A stretch of 64,000 nt of DNA from an uncultured Salinimicrobium sp. (GTDB lineage: Bacteria; Bacteroidota; Bacteroidia; Flavobacteriales; Flavobacteriaceae): assembly GCA_946887075.1 (NCBI GenBank), contig CAMPKA010000013.1:13873-77872 (forward strand). The letters run 5' to 3'. The notes under the pieces are model-generated. The model did no database searches. It had not been told where the DNA came from and saw nothing but the letters and a program-made list of their open reading frames with translations. Shown here one piece after another: positions 53,081-63,945 of the stretch (the stretch's first letter is position 1; the number at the start of each line of letters is the position of its first letter). Position numbers and translations under genes: made by a program.

Positions 53081-54601
53081 ATGCAAAAACGTACCCTAGG
53101 TTTCTGGGAGATCTGGAACATGAGTTTTGGATTCCTCGGTATTCAATTTGGTTTTGCGCTTCAAAACGCCAATACCTCCCGCATCTTTGAAACACTTGGA
53201 GCTGATGTGGATCAGATCCCGATCCTGTGGATTGCCGCGCCGGTTACCGGCCTGGTCGTCCAGCCGATCATCGGTTATTTTAGTGACCGGACCTGGACCC
53301 GGCTGGGCAGAAGGAGACCTTATTTTCTTGCAGGCGCAATCCTGTCCTCCATCGCGCTGTTTGTCATGCCGAACTCCCCGACCTTGTGGATCGCCGCAGG
53401 AACCCTGTGGATCATGGACGCCTCGATCAATATCTCGATGGAACCCTTCAGGGCCTTTGTGGGAGATAACCTTCCGGCGAGACAGCGGACCCTGGGCTTC
53501 TCCATGCAAAGCTTTTTTATAGGGGTAGGTGCTGTGGTGGGATCCCTGCTTCCCTACATGTTCTCCAACTGGTTTGGAATCAGCAATACCGCCCCTGAGG
53601 GAGTCATTCCGGATTCGGTGAAATGGTCCTTCTATGTCGGGGGTATTGTCTTTCTTCTGGCCGTGGTATGGACAGTTGTCCGCTCCCGCGAATACACACC
53701 GGAGCAGCTGGAAAATTTTGAGAAGGCAGAGAAAAAGGCGGCTCCTGTTGTGGAATCTCCGGAGCAACGTCGGGCCAACATCAGAAAACAGCGGAACTAT
53801 GGGATCGCTATGTTAATCGTCGGGGCAGGCTTTACCTGGTATATCTATCAAATGGCCCTGACCAAGGAGTTGTACATCCTTTTTGTCGGTTTGATCATCG
53901 CCGGATTGCTCTTCATGCTCACTTCCCAGCTCAGGAAAAGAAGGGTCAGAAATGGCTTTACGATCATTGTTACGGATATGTTCAACATGCCGGAAACCAT
54001 GAAACAGCTCGCCTGGGTTCAGTTTTTTTCCTGGTTCTCCCTTTTCTCGATGTGGATCTATACCACAGCCGCAGTGACAGGTCATGTTTTTGGTACTTCA
54101 GATACAACCTCTGAACTCTATAATGATGCTGCCGATTGGGTGCCGGTGATGTTCACCGTCTATAACGGAGTTGCAGCTGCAGTGGCTTTCCTGCTTCCCG
54201 TTCTGGCGAGCCGGACAAGCAATAAAATAACCCATATGCTGGCCCTATGCCTGGGGGGACTTAGCCTGATCTCCATTTATTTTTTGACAGGGAAAGCTGG
54301 CCTGCTTTTGTCTATGGTAGGAGTGGGCGTGGCATGGGCAAGTATTCTCTCCTTGCCTTACGCCATGCTCTCGGGCTCTCTTCCGGCCGCTAAGATGGGG
54401 TATTACATGGGGGTGTTCAATTTCTTTATCGTTATCCCCCAAATCGTGGCTGCCACCATCCTGGGATTCCTGGTCTCCGAATTTTTCAATGGAGAACCCG
54501 TTTACGCCCTGGTGATAGGGGGAGCTGCCATGATTCTATCCGGTCTGCTGACCCTGAGAGTAAAAACAAACAAAAGAATCAACATTGATGTACAGAACTA
54601 A
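53081..54601 (+). CDS. MFS (SLC45/GPH-like) sugar transporter, probable maltose importer
   Basis: A 506-aa inner-membrane transporter with about twelve TM helices and a charged central loop (about 210-240, EKKAAPVVESPEQRRANIRKQ). The MFS motif is GYFSDRTWTRLGRRRPY after the second helix, and the N-terminus WEIWNMSFGFLGIQFGFALQ is typical of SLC45-like sucrose/maltose carriers. It lies between the LacI regulator and beta-PGM and overlaps the latter by 14 bp. It is therefore inferred to bring maltose into the cytosol for phosphorolysis. Confidence 0.9.
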   Translation: MQKRTLGFWEIWNMSFGFLGIQFGFALQNANTSRIFETLGADVDQIPILWIAAPVTGLVVQPIIGYFSDRTWTRLGRRRPYFLAGAILSSIALFVMPNSPTLWIAAGTLWIMDASINISMEPFRAFVGDNLPARQRTLGFSMQSFFIGVGAVVGSLLPYMFSNWFGISNTAPEGVIPDSVKWSFYVGGIVFLLAVVWTVVRSREYTPEQLENFEKAEKKAAPVVESPEQRRANIRKQRNYGIAMLIVGAGFTWYIYQMALTKELYILFVGLIIAGLLFMLTSQLRKRRVRNGFTIIVTDMFNMPETMKQLAWVQFFSWFSLFSMWIYTTAAVTGHVFGTSDTTSELYNDAADWVPVMFTVYNGVAAAVAFLLPVLASRTSNKITHMLALCLGGLSLISIYFLTGKAGLLLSMVGVGVAWASILSLPYAMLSGSLPAAKMGYYMGVFNFFIVIPQIVAATILGFLVSEFFNGEPVYALVIGGAAMILSGLLTLRVKTNKRINIDVQN

Positions 54602-55250
54602 AGGAGTCATATTTGATCTTGACGGTGTCATCGTCGACACGGCAAAATTCCATTACCTGGCCTGGAGAAAGATGGCCAATGATCTCGGATTTGATATAGA
54701 CCATAAGCAAAATGAAAAACTAAAGGGGGTGAGCCGGGCCCACTCGCTCCGTCAGATCCTCCAGTGGGGAAATAAAACCGTGGCCGATCAGGAGTTCGAA
54801 CGCCTGATGAATTCCAAGAACGAGGATTATCTATCCCGGATCTCAGGTCTTTCCCAGGAGGACCTGCTTCCCGGGGTCGGACGGGTTCTGGATTATCTTA
54901 CCGAAAGAAATATCCCCTGCGCGGTGGGATCTGCCAGCAGAAATGCCCGTCCCATTCTCAAAAGCCTCAAGGTCTACGACAGGTTTACGGCCATCGTTGA
55001 TGGTAACGATGTAACCCGTGCCAAACCTGATCCGGAGGTTTTCCTCCTTGCTGCAGGGAAGCTTGGGATTTCCCCTTCTGACTGCATCGTGTTTGAGGAT
55101 TCTGAGGCAGGAGTAGAAGCTGCGGCCAGGGCTGAGATGAAAACTGTGGGCATTGGAAGCAGAGATGTGCTGCGTCAGGCAGATTACGTTTTTACAGATT
55201 TCACGAAAATCGATTTAAATTTTATTGCACAACTATTAGAAGAAAAATAA
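54588..55250 (+). CDS. pgmB: Beta-phosphoglucomutase
   Basis: HAD-superfamily enzyme converting beta-glucose-1-phosphate to glucose-6-phosphate, 220 aa. The nucleophile and acid/base are Asp10 and Asp12 in FDLDGVIVDT, followed by the substrate loop WRKMANDLG. SASRNA, AKPDPEVFLLAA and FEDSEAGVEAA complete the HAD motifs. The ATG at 54588 is chosen over the TTG one codon earlier. It lies two bases upstream of the GH65 gene, matching the well-known maltose phosphorylase/beta-PGM pair. Confidence 0.95.
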   Translation: MYRTKGVIFDLDGVIVDTAKFHYLAWRKMANDLGFDIDHKQNEKLKGVSRAHSLRQILQWGNKTVADQEFERLMNSKNEDYLSRISGLSQEDLLPGVGRVLDYLTERNIPCAVGSASRNARPILKSLKVYDRFTAIVDGNDVTRAKPDPEVFLLAAGKLGISPSDCIVFEDSEAGVEAAARAEMKTVGIGSRDVLRQADYVFTDFTKIDLNFIAQLLEEK

Positions 55251-55251
55251 G

Positions 55252-57558
55252 ATGAATCAGGATTATATCATCCCGGACAACTGGTCCATAATCGAAGAAG
55301 GTTTTGATGTACAAAGAGTCAAGGCTTCTGAAAGCCTCTTCAGCCTCGGCAATGGTGCCATGGGGCAGCGGGCAAATTTTGAAGAGCAATATTCCGGAAG
55401 CAGCTTCCAGGGAAGCTACATCGCCGGCGTGTACTATCCGGACAAGACCCGCGTGGGCTGGTGGAAGAACGGGTACCCGGAGTATTTCGCAAAGGTCCTT
55501 AACGCGCCCAACTGGATCGGGATCAATATCAGGATTGCAGACGAGACCCTGGACCTGTTCCGATGTCCGGAAGTGCGGAATTACCGAAGGGAGCTCAACA
55601 TGAGGGAAGGCTGGTACGAGAGGAGTTTCACCGCGGTCCTGCTGAACGGGGCAGAGGTCGCGGTACGGGTGAGGCGGTTCCTTTCGATGAAAAGAGATGA
55701 GCTCGGTTGTATCAATTTTGAACTTCGACTACTCAACCAGGACGCTGATCTGGTGTTTGAACCATACCTGGACAGCGGAATCTCCAATGAAGATGCCAAC
55801 TGGGATGAAAAATTCTGGAAAACCCTGGAGACCCGTGCCATCGGAGAAATGGCCTTTATCACCTCCCGGACCCAGAAAACAGCCTTTCATGCATCGACCT
55901 TTATGCGATCCCAGATCCTGAGAAACGGGGTGCTAGAGGAAATCTCCCCAGAAGAAGAAATAGCAGCGGAAAGAGTAGCCCTAAAATACCAGGTGCCTGC
56001 AAAAAAGGGGGAAACGGTTACGCTTCAGAAGTTCGGGGGCTATGTAACGGATATGAACCACGACCAGAAGGAACTCGTGCCGGCCGCCAGGGCAGTACTG
56101 GAAGCCGCAGTCGAAACCGGTTATGAGCGTCTTCTTCGGGAACAGCAGGAGGCCTGGGAAAAAATCTGGGAAATGGCCGATATTGCGATAGAGGGAGATG
56201 TCCGGGCTCAGCAGGGGATCCGCTTCAATATCTTTCAACTGAATCAGACCTATTCCGGGGAGGATGCGCGGTTGAACATCGGACCAAAGGGTTTTACGGG
56301 AGAGAAATACGGGGGCAGTACCTATTGGGATACGGAAGCCTATTGTATTCCCTTTTACCTGGCCACCAAGGATGCCGCCGTCGCAAGAAATCTGCTCACC
56401 TACCGGTATAAGCATCTGGACAAGGCAATAGCCAACGCTGAAAAACTCGGCTTTAAAGGGGGAGCAGCGCTTTATCCCATGGTCACGATGAACGGAGAGG
56501 AATGCCACAACGAATGGGAGATCACCTTTGAAGAGATCCACCGTAACGGGGCCATGGTTGTGGCCATAAAACGCTATGTCGATTATACGGGAGACTTCGA
56601 ATATGTGGCGGAAAAAGGACTTGAAGTGATGATCGCTATCGCAAGATTCTGGCAACAGCGGGTCAATTACAGCTCACGCCGTGACCGCTTTGTCATCCTG
56701 GGCGTTACCGGCCCAAACGAATATGAGAACAACGTCAACAATAACTGGTACACCAATTATATCGCCAAATGGTGTTTGGAATATTGTCTTTCAAGCCTTG
56801 ACAGGGTCGGCCGCGAATTTCCGGAGGACCACCTCAGGATTTTATCCAGGACCGGGCTCTCCGCTCAAGAAACAGCGAGCTGGAAAGAGATCGCAGGGAA
56901 GATGTATCTTCCTTTTTCAGAGGAGCTGGGCGTCTATTTGCAACAAGACAACTTCCTGGACAAGGAGATCATCCCGGCAAGCGAACTCGCCCGGGATCAG
57001 CGGCCGATCAATCAGCACTGGAGCTGGGACAGAATACTTCGTTCCTGCTACATCAAACAGGCCGATGTGCTCCAGGGATTCTATTTCTTTGAGGATCATT
57101 TTTCCAGGGAGGACCTAGAAAAACATTTTGATTTCTATGAACCCCTTACGGTACACGAATCCTCCCTATCCCCATGTGTCCACAGCATTCAGGCTGCAGC
57201 TCTTGGCAGAATGGATCAGGCCTATGCGTTGTACCTGAGAACCTCCCGACTCGATCTGGATGATTATAACAATGAGGTGGAGGAGGGTTGTCATATCACC
57301 AGTATGGCAGGAACCTGGATGAGTATAGTGGAAGGATTCGGCGGAATGCGCATCAGGGATGGCAGGCTGAGCTTCAACCCCAGGATACCAGCAGGATGGA
57401 CAGGATTCTCCTTCAAAGTCAATTTCAGAGATCACATTCTCAAAGTCAAAGTCACCGCAACGGAGATGAACTTCAGCCTTGAGGGGGAGCAATCTCTTGA
57501 GATCATCGTTAACGACAGACCATTGATTGTAGCGCCTCGCGCACCCATAACCGTATAA
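55252..57558 (+). CDS. Maltose phosphorylase, GH65
   Basis: Cytosolic inverting phosphorylase, 768 aa, splitting maltose with phosphate into glucose and beta-glucose-1-phosphate. The N-terminal beta-sandwich (about 1-270) precedes the (alpha/alpha)6 barrel. The general acid is Glu490 in VTGPNEYENNVNNNWYTN, and the phosphate-binding HESSLSPCVHSIQAAALG lies near residue 640. There is no signal peptide. Trehalose and kojibiose phosphorylases are also GH65; the Sus genes and beta-PGM favour maltose. Confidence 0.94.
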   Translation: MNQDYIIPDNWSIIEEGFDVQRVKASESLFSLGNGAMGQRANFEEQYSGSSFQGSYIAGVYYPDKTRVGWWKNGYPEYFAKVLNAPNWIGINIRIADETLDLFRCPEVRNYRRELNMREGWYERSFTAVLLNGAEVAVRVRRFLSMKRDELGCINFELRLLNQDADLVFEPYLDSGISNEDANWDEKFWKTLETRAIGEMAFITSRTQKTAFHASTFMRSQILRNGVLEEISPEEEIAAERVALKYQVPAKKGETVTLQKFGGYVTDMNHDQKELVPAARAVLEAAVETGYERLLREQQEAWEKIWEMADIAIEGDVRAQQGIRFNIFQLNQTYSGEDARLNIGPKGFTGEKYGGSTYWDTEAYCIPFYLATKDAAVARNLLTYRYKHLDKAIANAEKLGFKGGAALYPMVTMNGEECHNEWEITFEEIHRNGAMVVAIKRYVDYTGDFEYVAEKGLEVMIAIARFWQQRVNYSSRRDRFVILGVTGPNEYENNVNNNWYTNYIAKWCLEYCLSSLDRVGREFPEDHLRILSRTGLSAQETASWKEIAGKMYLPFSEELGVYLQQDNFLDKEIIPASELARDQRPINQHWSWDRILRSCYIKQADVLQGFYFFEDHFSREDLEKHFDFYEPLTVHESSLSPCVHSIQAAALGRMDQAYALYLRTSRLDLDDYNNEVEEGCHITSMAGTWMSIVEGFGGMRIRDGRLSFNPRIPAGWTGFSFKVNFRDHILKVKVTATEMNFSLEGEQSLEIIVNDRPLIVAPRAPITV

Positions 57559-57568
57559 AATCCGAACC

Positions 57569-59407
57569 ATGACCAAATATCTTTTCCTATTCAGTTTTTT
57601 AATGTCTGCCATTGGCCATGGCCAGGTGGAGCGCATGGAACCGCCCTTTTGGTGGAGTGGAATGGAACATTCAGAGGTGCAGCTCATGTTCTACGGGGAG
57701 AACATCGCAGATTACCGGGTGAGCGGAACCGAAGAAATTCCCGTTACCGGTGTGCGCCGTACGGAAAACCCGAATTATCTTTTTGTAACCCTGGAAACAA
57801 AAGACATTTTGCCCGGGAGTTACGAACTGAGGTTTTCAGCCGACAAGGGGGAGGGATTCTCCGCTGAATTCGAGTTGAAACCGCGAAGGGAGGGATCGGC
57901 ACAGCGGGAAGGATTTGACGCATCTGATGTCATTTACCTGCTGATGCCTGACCGCTTTGCCAATGGCGACCCCTCCAATGATACACACCCCGATTTGGAG
58001 GAAGGTATCAATCGGGGGGCTCCGGGGGGAAGACATGGGGGAGATATCCAGGGAATCATAGACCACCTGGATTACATTGAAGATCTGGGAGCAACCGCTA
58101 TCTGGAGCACTCCTCTTCTCGAGGATAATGACAGCAGTTATTCCTACCACACCTATGCGCAAAGCGATGTTTACAGAATTGATCCCAGGTATGGGACCAA
58201 TGAGGAATACAGGGCCCTTTCCCGCGAACTTCACCAAAGGGGTATGAAACTTATCATGGACTATGTCACCAATCACTGGGGAGCCCAGCACTGGATGATC
58301 AAGGATCTTCCCACGTACGACTGGATTCATCAGTTTCCGGGATATCGCAATACGAACTACAGGATGACGGCACAGTTTGATCCGCATCGTGCTGCCAGCG
58401 ATGACCGTCTGAACGAGGAAGGGTGGTTTGTACCGAGCATGCCGGACCTCAATCAGGAAAATCCCCTGGTCCTGAATTATCTTATTCAGAACGCGATATG
58501 GTGGGTGGAATACGCAAACCTGGACGGGTTCAGGGTAGACACCTACTCCTACAATGACAAGGAGGGAATCGCCAGGTGGACCAAGGCCATCATGAAGGAA
58601 TATCCCAATTTCAATATCGTGGGGGAGGTCTGGATGCATGACCAGGCGCAGATTTCCTATTGGCAAAAGGACTCTCCTGTGGGAGCCATCCAGAGCTATA
58701 ATTCCGGGTTACCTTCCGTTATGGATTTCACGCTTCACGATGCCATCCTGCAGATGTTTGATGAGGATGAGCAGGATTGGAGCAATGGAATGGTAAGGGC
58801 ATATGAGAATTTCGCCAACGATTTTCTATACAGGGAGCCCCTGAACCTCCTGGTCTTCGCCGGAAACCATGATACAAACAGGATTAATGAAGAGTTCGAC
58901 GGAGACCTTCAAAAATATAAGCTAGCGCTGAGCCTTATCCTGACTACCCGTGGAATTCCGCAGTTGTACTACGGAGATGAGATTGGCATGCGGGGAGACA
59001 AATCCAAGGGAGACGGCGATATCAGACGGGACTTTCCAGGAGGCTGGGAAGCGGATTCCCAGTCCGCATTTTCTCCTGATCAGCGGACAGCGCCGCAGCA
59101 GGCCTACCACAGCTTTACCAAAAAATTGCTGAACTTTAGGAAGGATGCTGAAGTCCTTCACTTCGGAAAGCTTCTTCATTATATTCCACAGGACAATGTT
59201 TATGTGTATTTTAGACTTCTCCCCGGGCAGGGGGTCATGGTGATCCTCAACAACAGCCCTGAATCCCGGGAACTGGATCTTGCGCGTTATGCGGAAGGAT
59301 TAAAGGGATCAAAGACAGGAAGGGATATCATCTCCGGAACGCAATATGATCTGAAGGGAACCCTGAGCATTCCCGGAAAATCACCTCTGATCCTGGAGCT
59401 GAAATAG
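57569..59407 (+). CDS. SusA-like GH13 neopullulanase/cyclomaltodextrinase
   Basis: A 612-aa periplasmic GH13 enzyme with signal peptide (cleaved near IGHGQ). An N-terminal beta-sandwich (about 22-105) like SusA precedes the barrel. Catalytic residues are Asp324 (DGFRVDTYSY), Glu353 (IVGEVWMHD) and Asp435 (AGNHDTNR). MPDRFANGDPSND is the calcium-binding start typical of neopullulanases. It probably shortens imported malto-oligosaccharides or cyclodextrins in the periplasm. It lies 10 bp after GH65 in the same operon. Confidence 0.93.
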   Translation: MTKYLFLFSFLMSAIGHGQVERMEPPFWWSGMEHSEVQLMFYGENIADYRVSGTEEIPVTGVRRTENPNYLFVTLETKDILPGSYELRFSADKGEGFSAEFELKPRREGSAQREGFDASDVIYLLMPDRFANGDPSNDTHPDLEEGINRGAPGGRHGGDIQGIIDHLDYIEDLGATAIWSTPLLEDNDSSYSYHTYAQSDVYRIDPRYGTNEEYRALSRELHQRGMKLIMDYVTNHWGAQHWMIKDLPTYDWIHQFPGYRNTNYRMTAQFDPHRAASDDRLNEEGWFVPSMPDLNQENPLVLNYLIQNAIWWVEYANLDGFRVDTYSYNDKEGIARWTKAIMKEYPNFNIVGEVWMHDQAQISYWQKDSPVGAIQSYNSGLPSVMDFTLHDAILQMFDEDEQDWSNGMVRAYENFANDFLYREPLNLLVFAGNHDTNRINEEFDGDLQKYKLALSLILTTRGIPQLYYGDEIGMRGDKSKGDGDIRRDFPGGWEADSQSAFSPDQRTAPQQAYHSFTKKLLNFRKDAEVLHFGKLLHYIPQDNVYVYFRLLPGQGVMVILNNSPESRELDLARYAEGLKGSKTGRDIISGTQYDLKGTLSIPGKSPLILELK

Positions 59408-59430
59408 CCAATTAACCAAATACTCATCTT

Positions 59431-60867
59431 ATGAAAAAAATCTCATTTTTACTAGTAATCACCCTGTTCAGCCTGGCATCCTGCAAAGAGGAGCCCCGGG
59501 TAAAACCCGCGGAACCGGCTGCAGAACAGGAGCAGTTCGAGCCGGTTTCGGATAAGGTCCTGGAATCAGCCGTGATCTACGAGGCCAATATCCGGCAGTA
59601 TTCTCCTGAAGGCACCTTTGATGCCTTCACGGCGGATATCCCGGAGCTTAAGAAATTAGGGGTGAAGGTCATCTGGCTGATGCCCATCCATCCAATCTCC
59701 ATGGCCAGACGAAAGGCCACCGGAGATAAAAGCATCGAGGATATAAAGGATCCGGAGGAAAGGAAAAAATACCTCGGGAGTTATTATGCAGTAGCGGACT
59801 ACGGGGAAGTCAACCCGGATTATGGAACCAAAGCGGACCTGGATGAACTGGTCGAGACGGCACATGAAAACGGGATGTATGTGATCCTGGACTGGGTCCC
59901 CAACCATACCGGATGGGATCATCCCTGGTTAAAGGAACATCCGGAATTCTACACCCAGAATGAACAGGGAGAACCTGTTGACCCGCTGAATCCGGAGACC
60001 GGAGAATCATGGGGATGGACCGATGTGGCTGACCTGAATTATGAGAATAAGGAGCTTTGGAAGGCGATGGCAGAAGAGATGAAGTATTGGGTGACAGAGC
60101 ACAACATTGACGGATTCCGGGCAGATGTGGCGGGAGAGGTGCCGACGGCTTTCTGGGAACAGGTAGTTCCCCAGATCAGGGAGATCAAGCCGGTTTTCAT
60201 GCTGGCGGAATCTGAGGAGAAGGAGCTTTTTCACAATGCCTTTGACATGGGGTACAACTGGGAGGGACATCACCTGATGAACCAAATCGCCCAGGGCAAA
60301 GCAAGCGTCGCCCAATGGGATGCCTACATGAAAAAGATCGATACCACTTACCAGAAAGATGATTATCTCATGAATTTTGTGACCAATCATGATGAAAATT
60401 CCTGGAATGGAACTGTCCGCGAACGGATGGGAGAGGCCTCGGAAGCCATGGTCGCGCTGACTTATGCGATTCCCGGGATGCCGCTGATCTACAGCGGGCA
60501 GGAGTACGACCTGGATAAGCGACTCAAATTCTTTGTCAAGGACACCATCCCGCATAAGAAGGGAAAGATGTGGCCTCTACTTGTAAAGCTGGGGGAGCTT
60601 AAGAATTCCTCTGCGGCCCTTCATGGAGGAAGCGACGCTGCATCCTATACCCGGTTACAAACCTCGGAGGACAAGAAGGTGCTCGCTTTCGAGAGAGAAA
60701 AGAATGGGGAGCGGGTCGTTTTCATCGGAAACTTCACGGACAGTCCTGTACAATTCAACGTAAAACTGGACAAGAATCTTCAGCCCTTTTTGGGCGACGG
60801 AGAATTCGAACATGCAGTCGATCACGAATATTCCTTTGACCCTTGGGAGTACGTAATTCTGAACTAA
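59431..60867 (+). CDS. GH13 alpha-amylase family lipoprotein
   Basis: A 478-aa GH13 enzyme with lipobox LASC (Cys18). Catalytic residues are Asp232 (DGFRADVAG), Glu260 (FMLAESEEKELF) and Asp321 (VTNHDENSWNG). ILDWVPNHTGWDHPWLKEHPEFY is close to the oligo-1,6-glucosidase-like group. It is therefore probably an exo-type or short-oligosaccharide-acting enzyme on the periplasmic or outer face rather than a large SusG amylase. It is the last gene before an intrinsic terminator closing the maltose operon. Confidence 0.9.
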   Translation: MKKISFLLVITLFSLASCKEEPRVKPAEPAAEQEQFEPVSDKVLESAVIYEANIRQYSPEGTFDAFTADIPELKKLGVKVIWLMPIHPISMARRKATGDKSIEDIKDPEERKKYLGSYYAVADYGEVNPDYGTKADLDELVETAHENGMYVILDWVPNHTGWDHPWLKEHPEFYTQNEQGEPVDPLNPETGESWGWTDVADLNYENKELWKAMAEEMKYWVTEHNIDGFRADVAGEVPTAFWEQVVPQIREIKPVFMLAESEEKELFHNAFDMGYNWEGHHLMNQIAQGKASVAQWDAYMKKIDTTYQKDDYLMNFVTNHDENSWNGTVRERMGEASEAMVALTYAIPGMPLIYSGQEYDLDKRLKFFVKDTIPHKKGKMWPLLVKLGELKNSSAALHGGSDAASYTRLQTSEDKKVLAFEREKNGERVVFIGNFTDSPVQFNVKLDKNLQPFLGDGEFEHAVDHEYSFDPWEYVILN

Positions 60868-60894
60868 AAGCAAAGGGAATGTAAAATTCTCATT

Positions 60895-60922
60895 AAAAGT
60901 CCTCCCTCGGGGGACTTTTTTA
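60895..60922 (+). terminator. intrinsic terminator closing the maltose operon
   Basis: AAAAGTCC (60895-60902) pairs with GGACTTTT (60912-60919) over 8 bp around a CG-rich loop, followed by T residues. Confidence 0.8.
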
Positions 60923-60933
60923 ATCTTATCAAC

Positions 60934-60945
60934 CGAAAACGTTTG
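60934..60945. promoter_or_regulatory. possible LacI-type site upstream of pfkA
   Basis: CGAAAACGTTTG contains the perfect 8-bp palindrome AAACGTTT and shares CGAAAACG with the operator at 51825-51840. It lies 53 bp before the pfkA ATG. Confidence 0.4.
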
Positions 60946-60997
60946 AGCATATGAGGGAATTAGGTTATCTTGAGGGATTCTGATAGTTTTACATCCA

Positions 60998-61984
60998 ATG
61001 CCGGAAGAAATTAAGAAAATAGGGGTCCTTACCTCAGGTGGAGATTCCCCGGGAATGAATGCCGCAATCAGGGCAGTTGCCCGTACCTGTTCCTACTATG
61101 GGATTGAATGCGTCGGCATCTATCGCGGGTACCAGGGACTCATCGAAGGAGAATTTGAAACCCTGACGGCAAGATCCGTGAGGAATATCATCAACCGGGG
61201 CGGTACCTTTCTCAAATCCGCACGTTCCAAGGAATTCAGAACAGTGGAAGGCCGGGCAAAGGCCTATGACCAGCTGCAAAAGGCAGGGGTGGAAGCCCTT
61301 GTGGTAATCGGCGGGGACGGGACCTTTACTGGAGCCATATACCTCCAGGAGGAACACCACATTCCCATAGTAGGTATCCCCGGAACCATAGACAACGACA
61401 TTGCAGGAACCGACTACACCATCGGTTATGATACCGCACTCAATACCGTGGTAGAGGCCATCGATAAGATCAGGGACACGGCCAGTTCACATAACCGGCT
61501 TTTTCTTGTGGAGGTGATGGGCCGCGACGCCGGGGACATCGCGCTGAACAGTGGAGTGGGTGCCGGTGCAGAGGAAATCCTGATCCCGGAAGAGGATAAG
61601 GGGATCGAACAAATGCTCGAGTCCCTTGAAAAAAGCAGAAAATCAGGAAAGACCTCCAGTATCATCGTGGTTGCAGAAGGGGAGAAGAGTGGCAAGAATA
61701 TTTTTGAGCTCGCTGAATATATCGGGGACAATCTGCAGGGTTATGATATCCGCGTCTCCGTGCTCGGGCATATCCAAAGAGGGGGTGCACCGAGTTGTTT
61801 TGACCGCGTGCTGGCGAGCCGCCTCGGGGTAGGGGCAATAGAAGCCTTGCTACGGGGAGAGAGCAAAGTTATGGTAGGAATCAAAAACAGGATAGTCACT
61901 TCGGTTCATTTCGAAGAAGCCATCAAGGGACAGCGGCCTCTGGACAGGGAGTTGAGAAGAGTCCTTAATATCACTACAGTCTAA
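60998..61984 (+). CDS. pfkA: ATP-dependent 6-phosphofructokinase
   Basis: Glycolytic enzyme making fructose-1,6-bisphosphate, 328 aa. SGGDSPGMNAAIRA lies near the N-terminus, GGDGT at 105-109 and GIPGTIDNDIAGTDYT follows with the catalytic Asp. Gly in GGDGT and in PGTIDND marks ATP rather than pyrophosphate use. VEVMGRDAG binds substrate. It is followed 18 bp later by gapA, so upper and lower glycolysis steps are placed directly downstream of the maltose operon. A LacI-like half-site lies upstream. Confidence 0.96.
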   Translation: MPEEIKKIGVLTSGGDSPGMNAAIRAVARTCSYYGIECVGIYRGYQGLIEGEFETLTARSVRNIINRGGTFLKSARSKEFRTVEGRAKAYDQLQKAGVEALVVIGGDGTFTGAIYLQEEHHIPIVGIPGTIDNDIAGTDYTIGYDTALNTVVEAIDKIRDTASSHNRLFLVEVMGRDAGDIALNSGVGAGAEEILIPEEDKGIEQMLESLEKSRKSGKTSSIIVVAEGEKSGKNIFELAEYIGDNLQGYDIRVSVLGHIQRGGAPSCFDRVLASRLGVGAIEALLRGESKVMVGIKNRIVTSVHFEEAIKGQRPLDRELRRVLNITTV

Positions 61985-63004
<1,020 letters not shown>

Positions 63005-63010
63005 ATTTGA

Positions 63011-63034
63011 AGGCCTCTTTTCAGAGGTCTTTTC
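63011..63034 (+). terminator. intrinsic terminator after gapA
   Basis: GGCCTCT (63012-63018) pairs with AGAGGTC (63023-63029), one G-T pair and a 4-base loop, followed by CTTTT. It lies between gapA and the kinase gene. Confidence 0.7.
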
Positions 63035-63049
63035 AACACTGACAAAAAC

Positions 63050-63907
63050 ATGATTTTAATTGCAGATGGCGGGTCCACCAAGTGCGACTGGATCCTATTG
63101 AATGCAGCCGGGGAACAGGTCCTTAAAACCCGTACCAAAGGCCTGAACCCAGCAGTATTCAAGACAGAGGTGCTGGAGACCCGGCTGGCGGAAAATCAGG
63201 ATCTTCTCAAGGTAAAGAACGAGGTGACCAAGGTCCATTTTTATGGTGCCGGATGTGGGACACCCAAACCCACTGCTGCTCTTGCGGCAATCCTGAAGGA
63301 TTTTTTTTCGGCCGCACAGGAGGTTCAGGTAAAAGAGGATATGGTTGCCGCTGTCTATGCAGTTACGGACAAGCCAGGAATCGTTTGTATCCTGGGAACG
63401 GGCTCCAACAGCTGTTATTTTGATGGCACTGGAATTCGGACCGCAGTCGATTCCCTTGGTTTTATCCTGATGGACGAGGCCAGCGGAAATTATTTCGGAA
63501 AGCGGCTTATCCGAGACTACTATTATAAGAAAATGCCTAAGGCGATCGCCGACGTATTTGAAAAGGAATTCGATCTTTCAGCAGATGTGATCAAGGAGAA
63601 CATCTACAAAAAAGAAAATCCGAACACCTACCTGGCTTCTTTCGCAGAATTCATATTCAAGAACGAAAGGAACGGATACTTCTATCAGCTCATCGTGGAG
63701 GGGATGCGAAATTTCATCGAACACCGGGTGCTATGTTTCAAGGAAGCACAGAATGTACCGATCCACTTTGTCGGATCGATAGCCTTTTTCTCACAAGACA
63801 TCATTCGGGATGTTGCGCAACCTTACCGGTTGGAGATCGGGAATATCGTGCAGCGACCTATAGACGGGATCCTGGACTATTACAGGAAACATATCATACC
63901 AGGATAG
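63050..63907 (+). CDS. BadF/BadG/BcrA/BcrD ATPase family, N-acetylglucosamine kinase-like
   Basis: A 285-aa sugar kinase of the ASKHA fold. The phosphate-1 motif is IADGGSTKCDWIL (residues 3-15), the adenosine/phosphate-2 motif is CILGTGSNSCYFDG, and MDEASGNYFGKRLI follows. The length fits N-acetylglucosamine kinase-like members of Bacteroidota. The exact sugar is not proven; glucosamine, GlcNAc or a muropeptide sugar are possible. It could also phosphorylate glucose released by maltose phosphorylase, but this is only suggested by position. Confidence 0.88.
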   Translation: MILIADGGSTKCDWILLNAAGEQVLKTRTKGLNPAVFKTEVLETRLAENQDLLKVKNEVTKVHFYGAGCGTPKPTAALAAILKDFFSAAQEVQVKEDMVAAVYAVTDKPGIVCILGTGSNSCYFDGTGIRTAVDSLGFILMDEASGNYFGKRLIRDYYYKKMPKAIADVFEKEFDLSADVIKENIYKKENPNTYLASFAEFIFKNERNGYFYQLIVEGMRNFIEHRVLCFKEAQNVPIHFVGSIAFFSQDIIRDVAQPYRLEIGNIVQRPIDGILDYYRKHIIPG

Positions 63908-63945
63908 GTAATCATTCCACGCAACAAGATAAAAAGCTGCTATTC

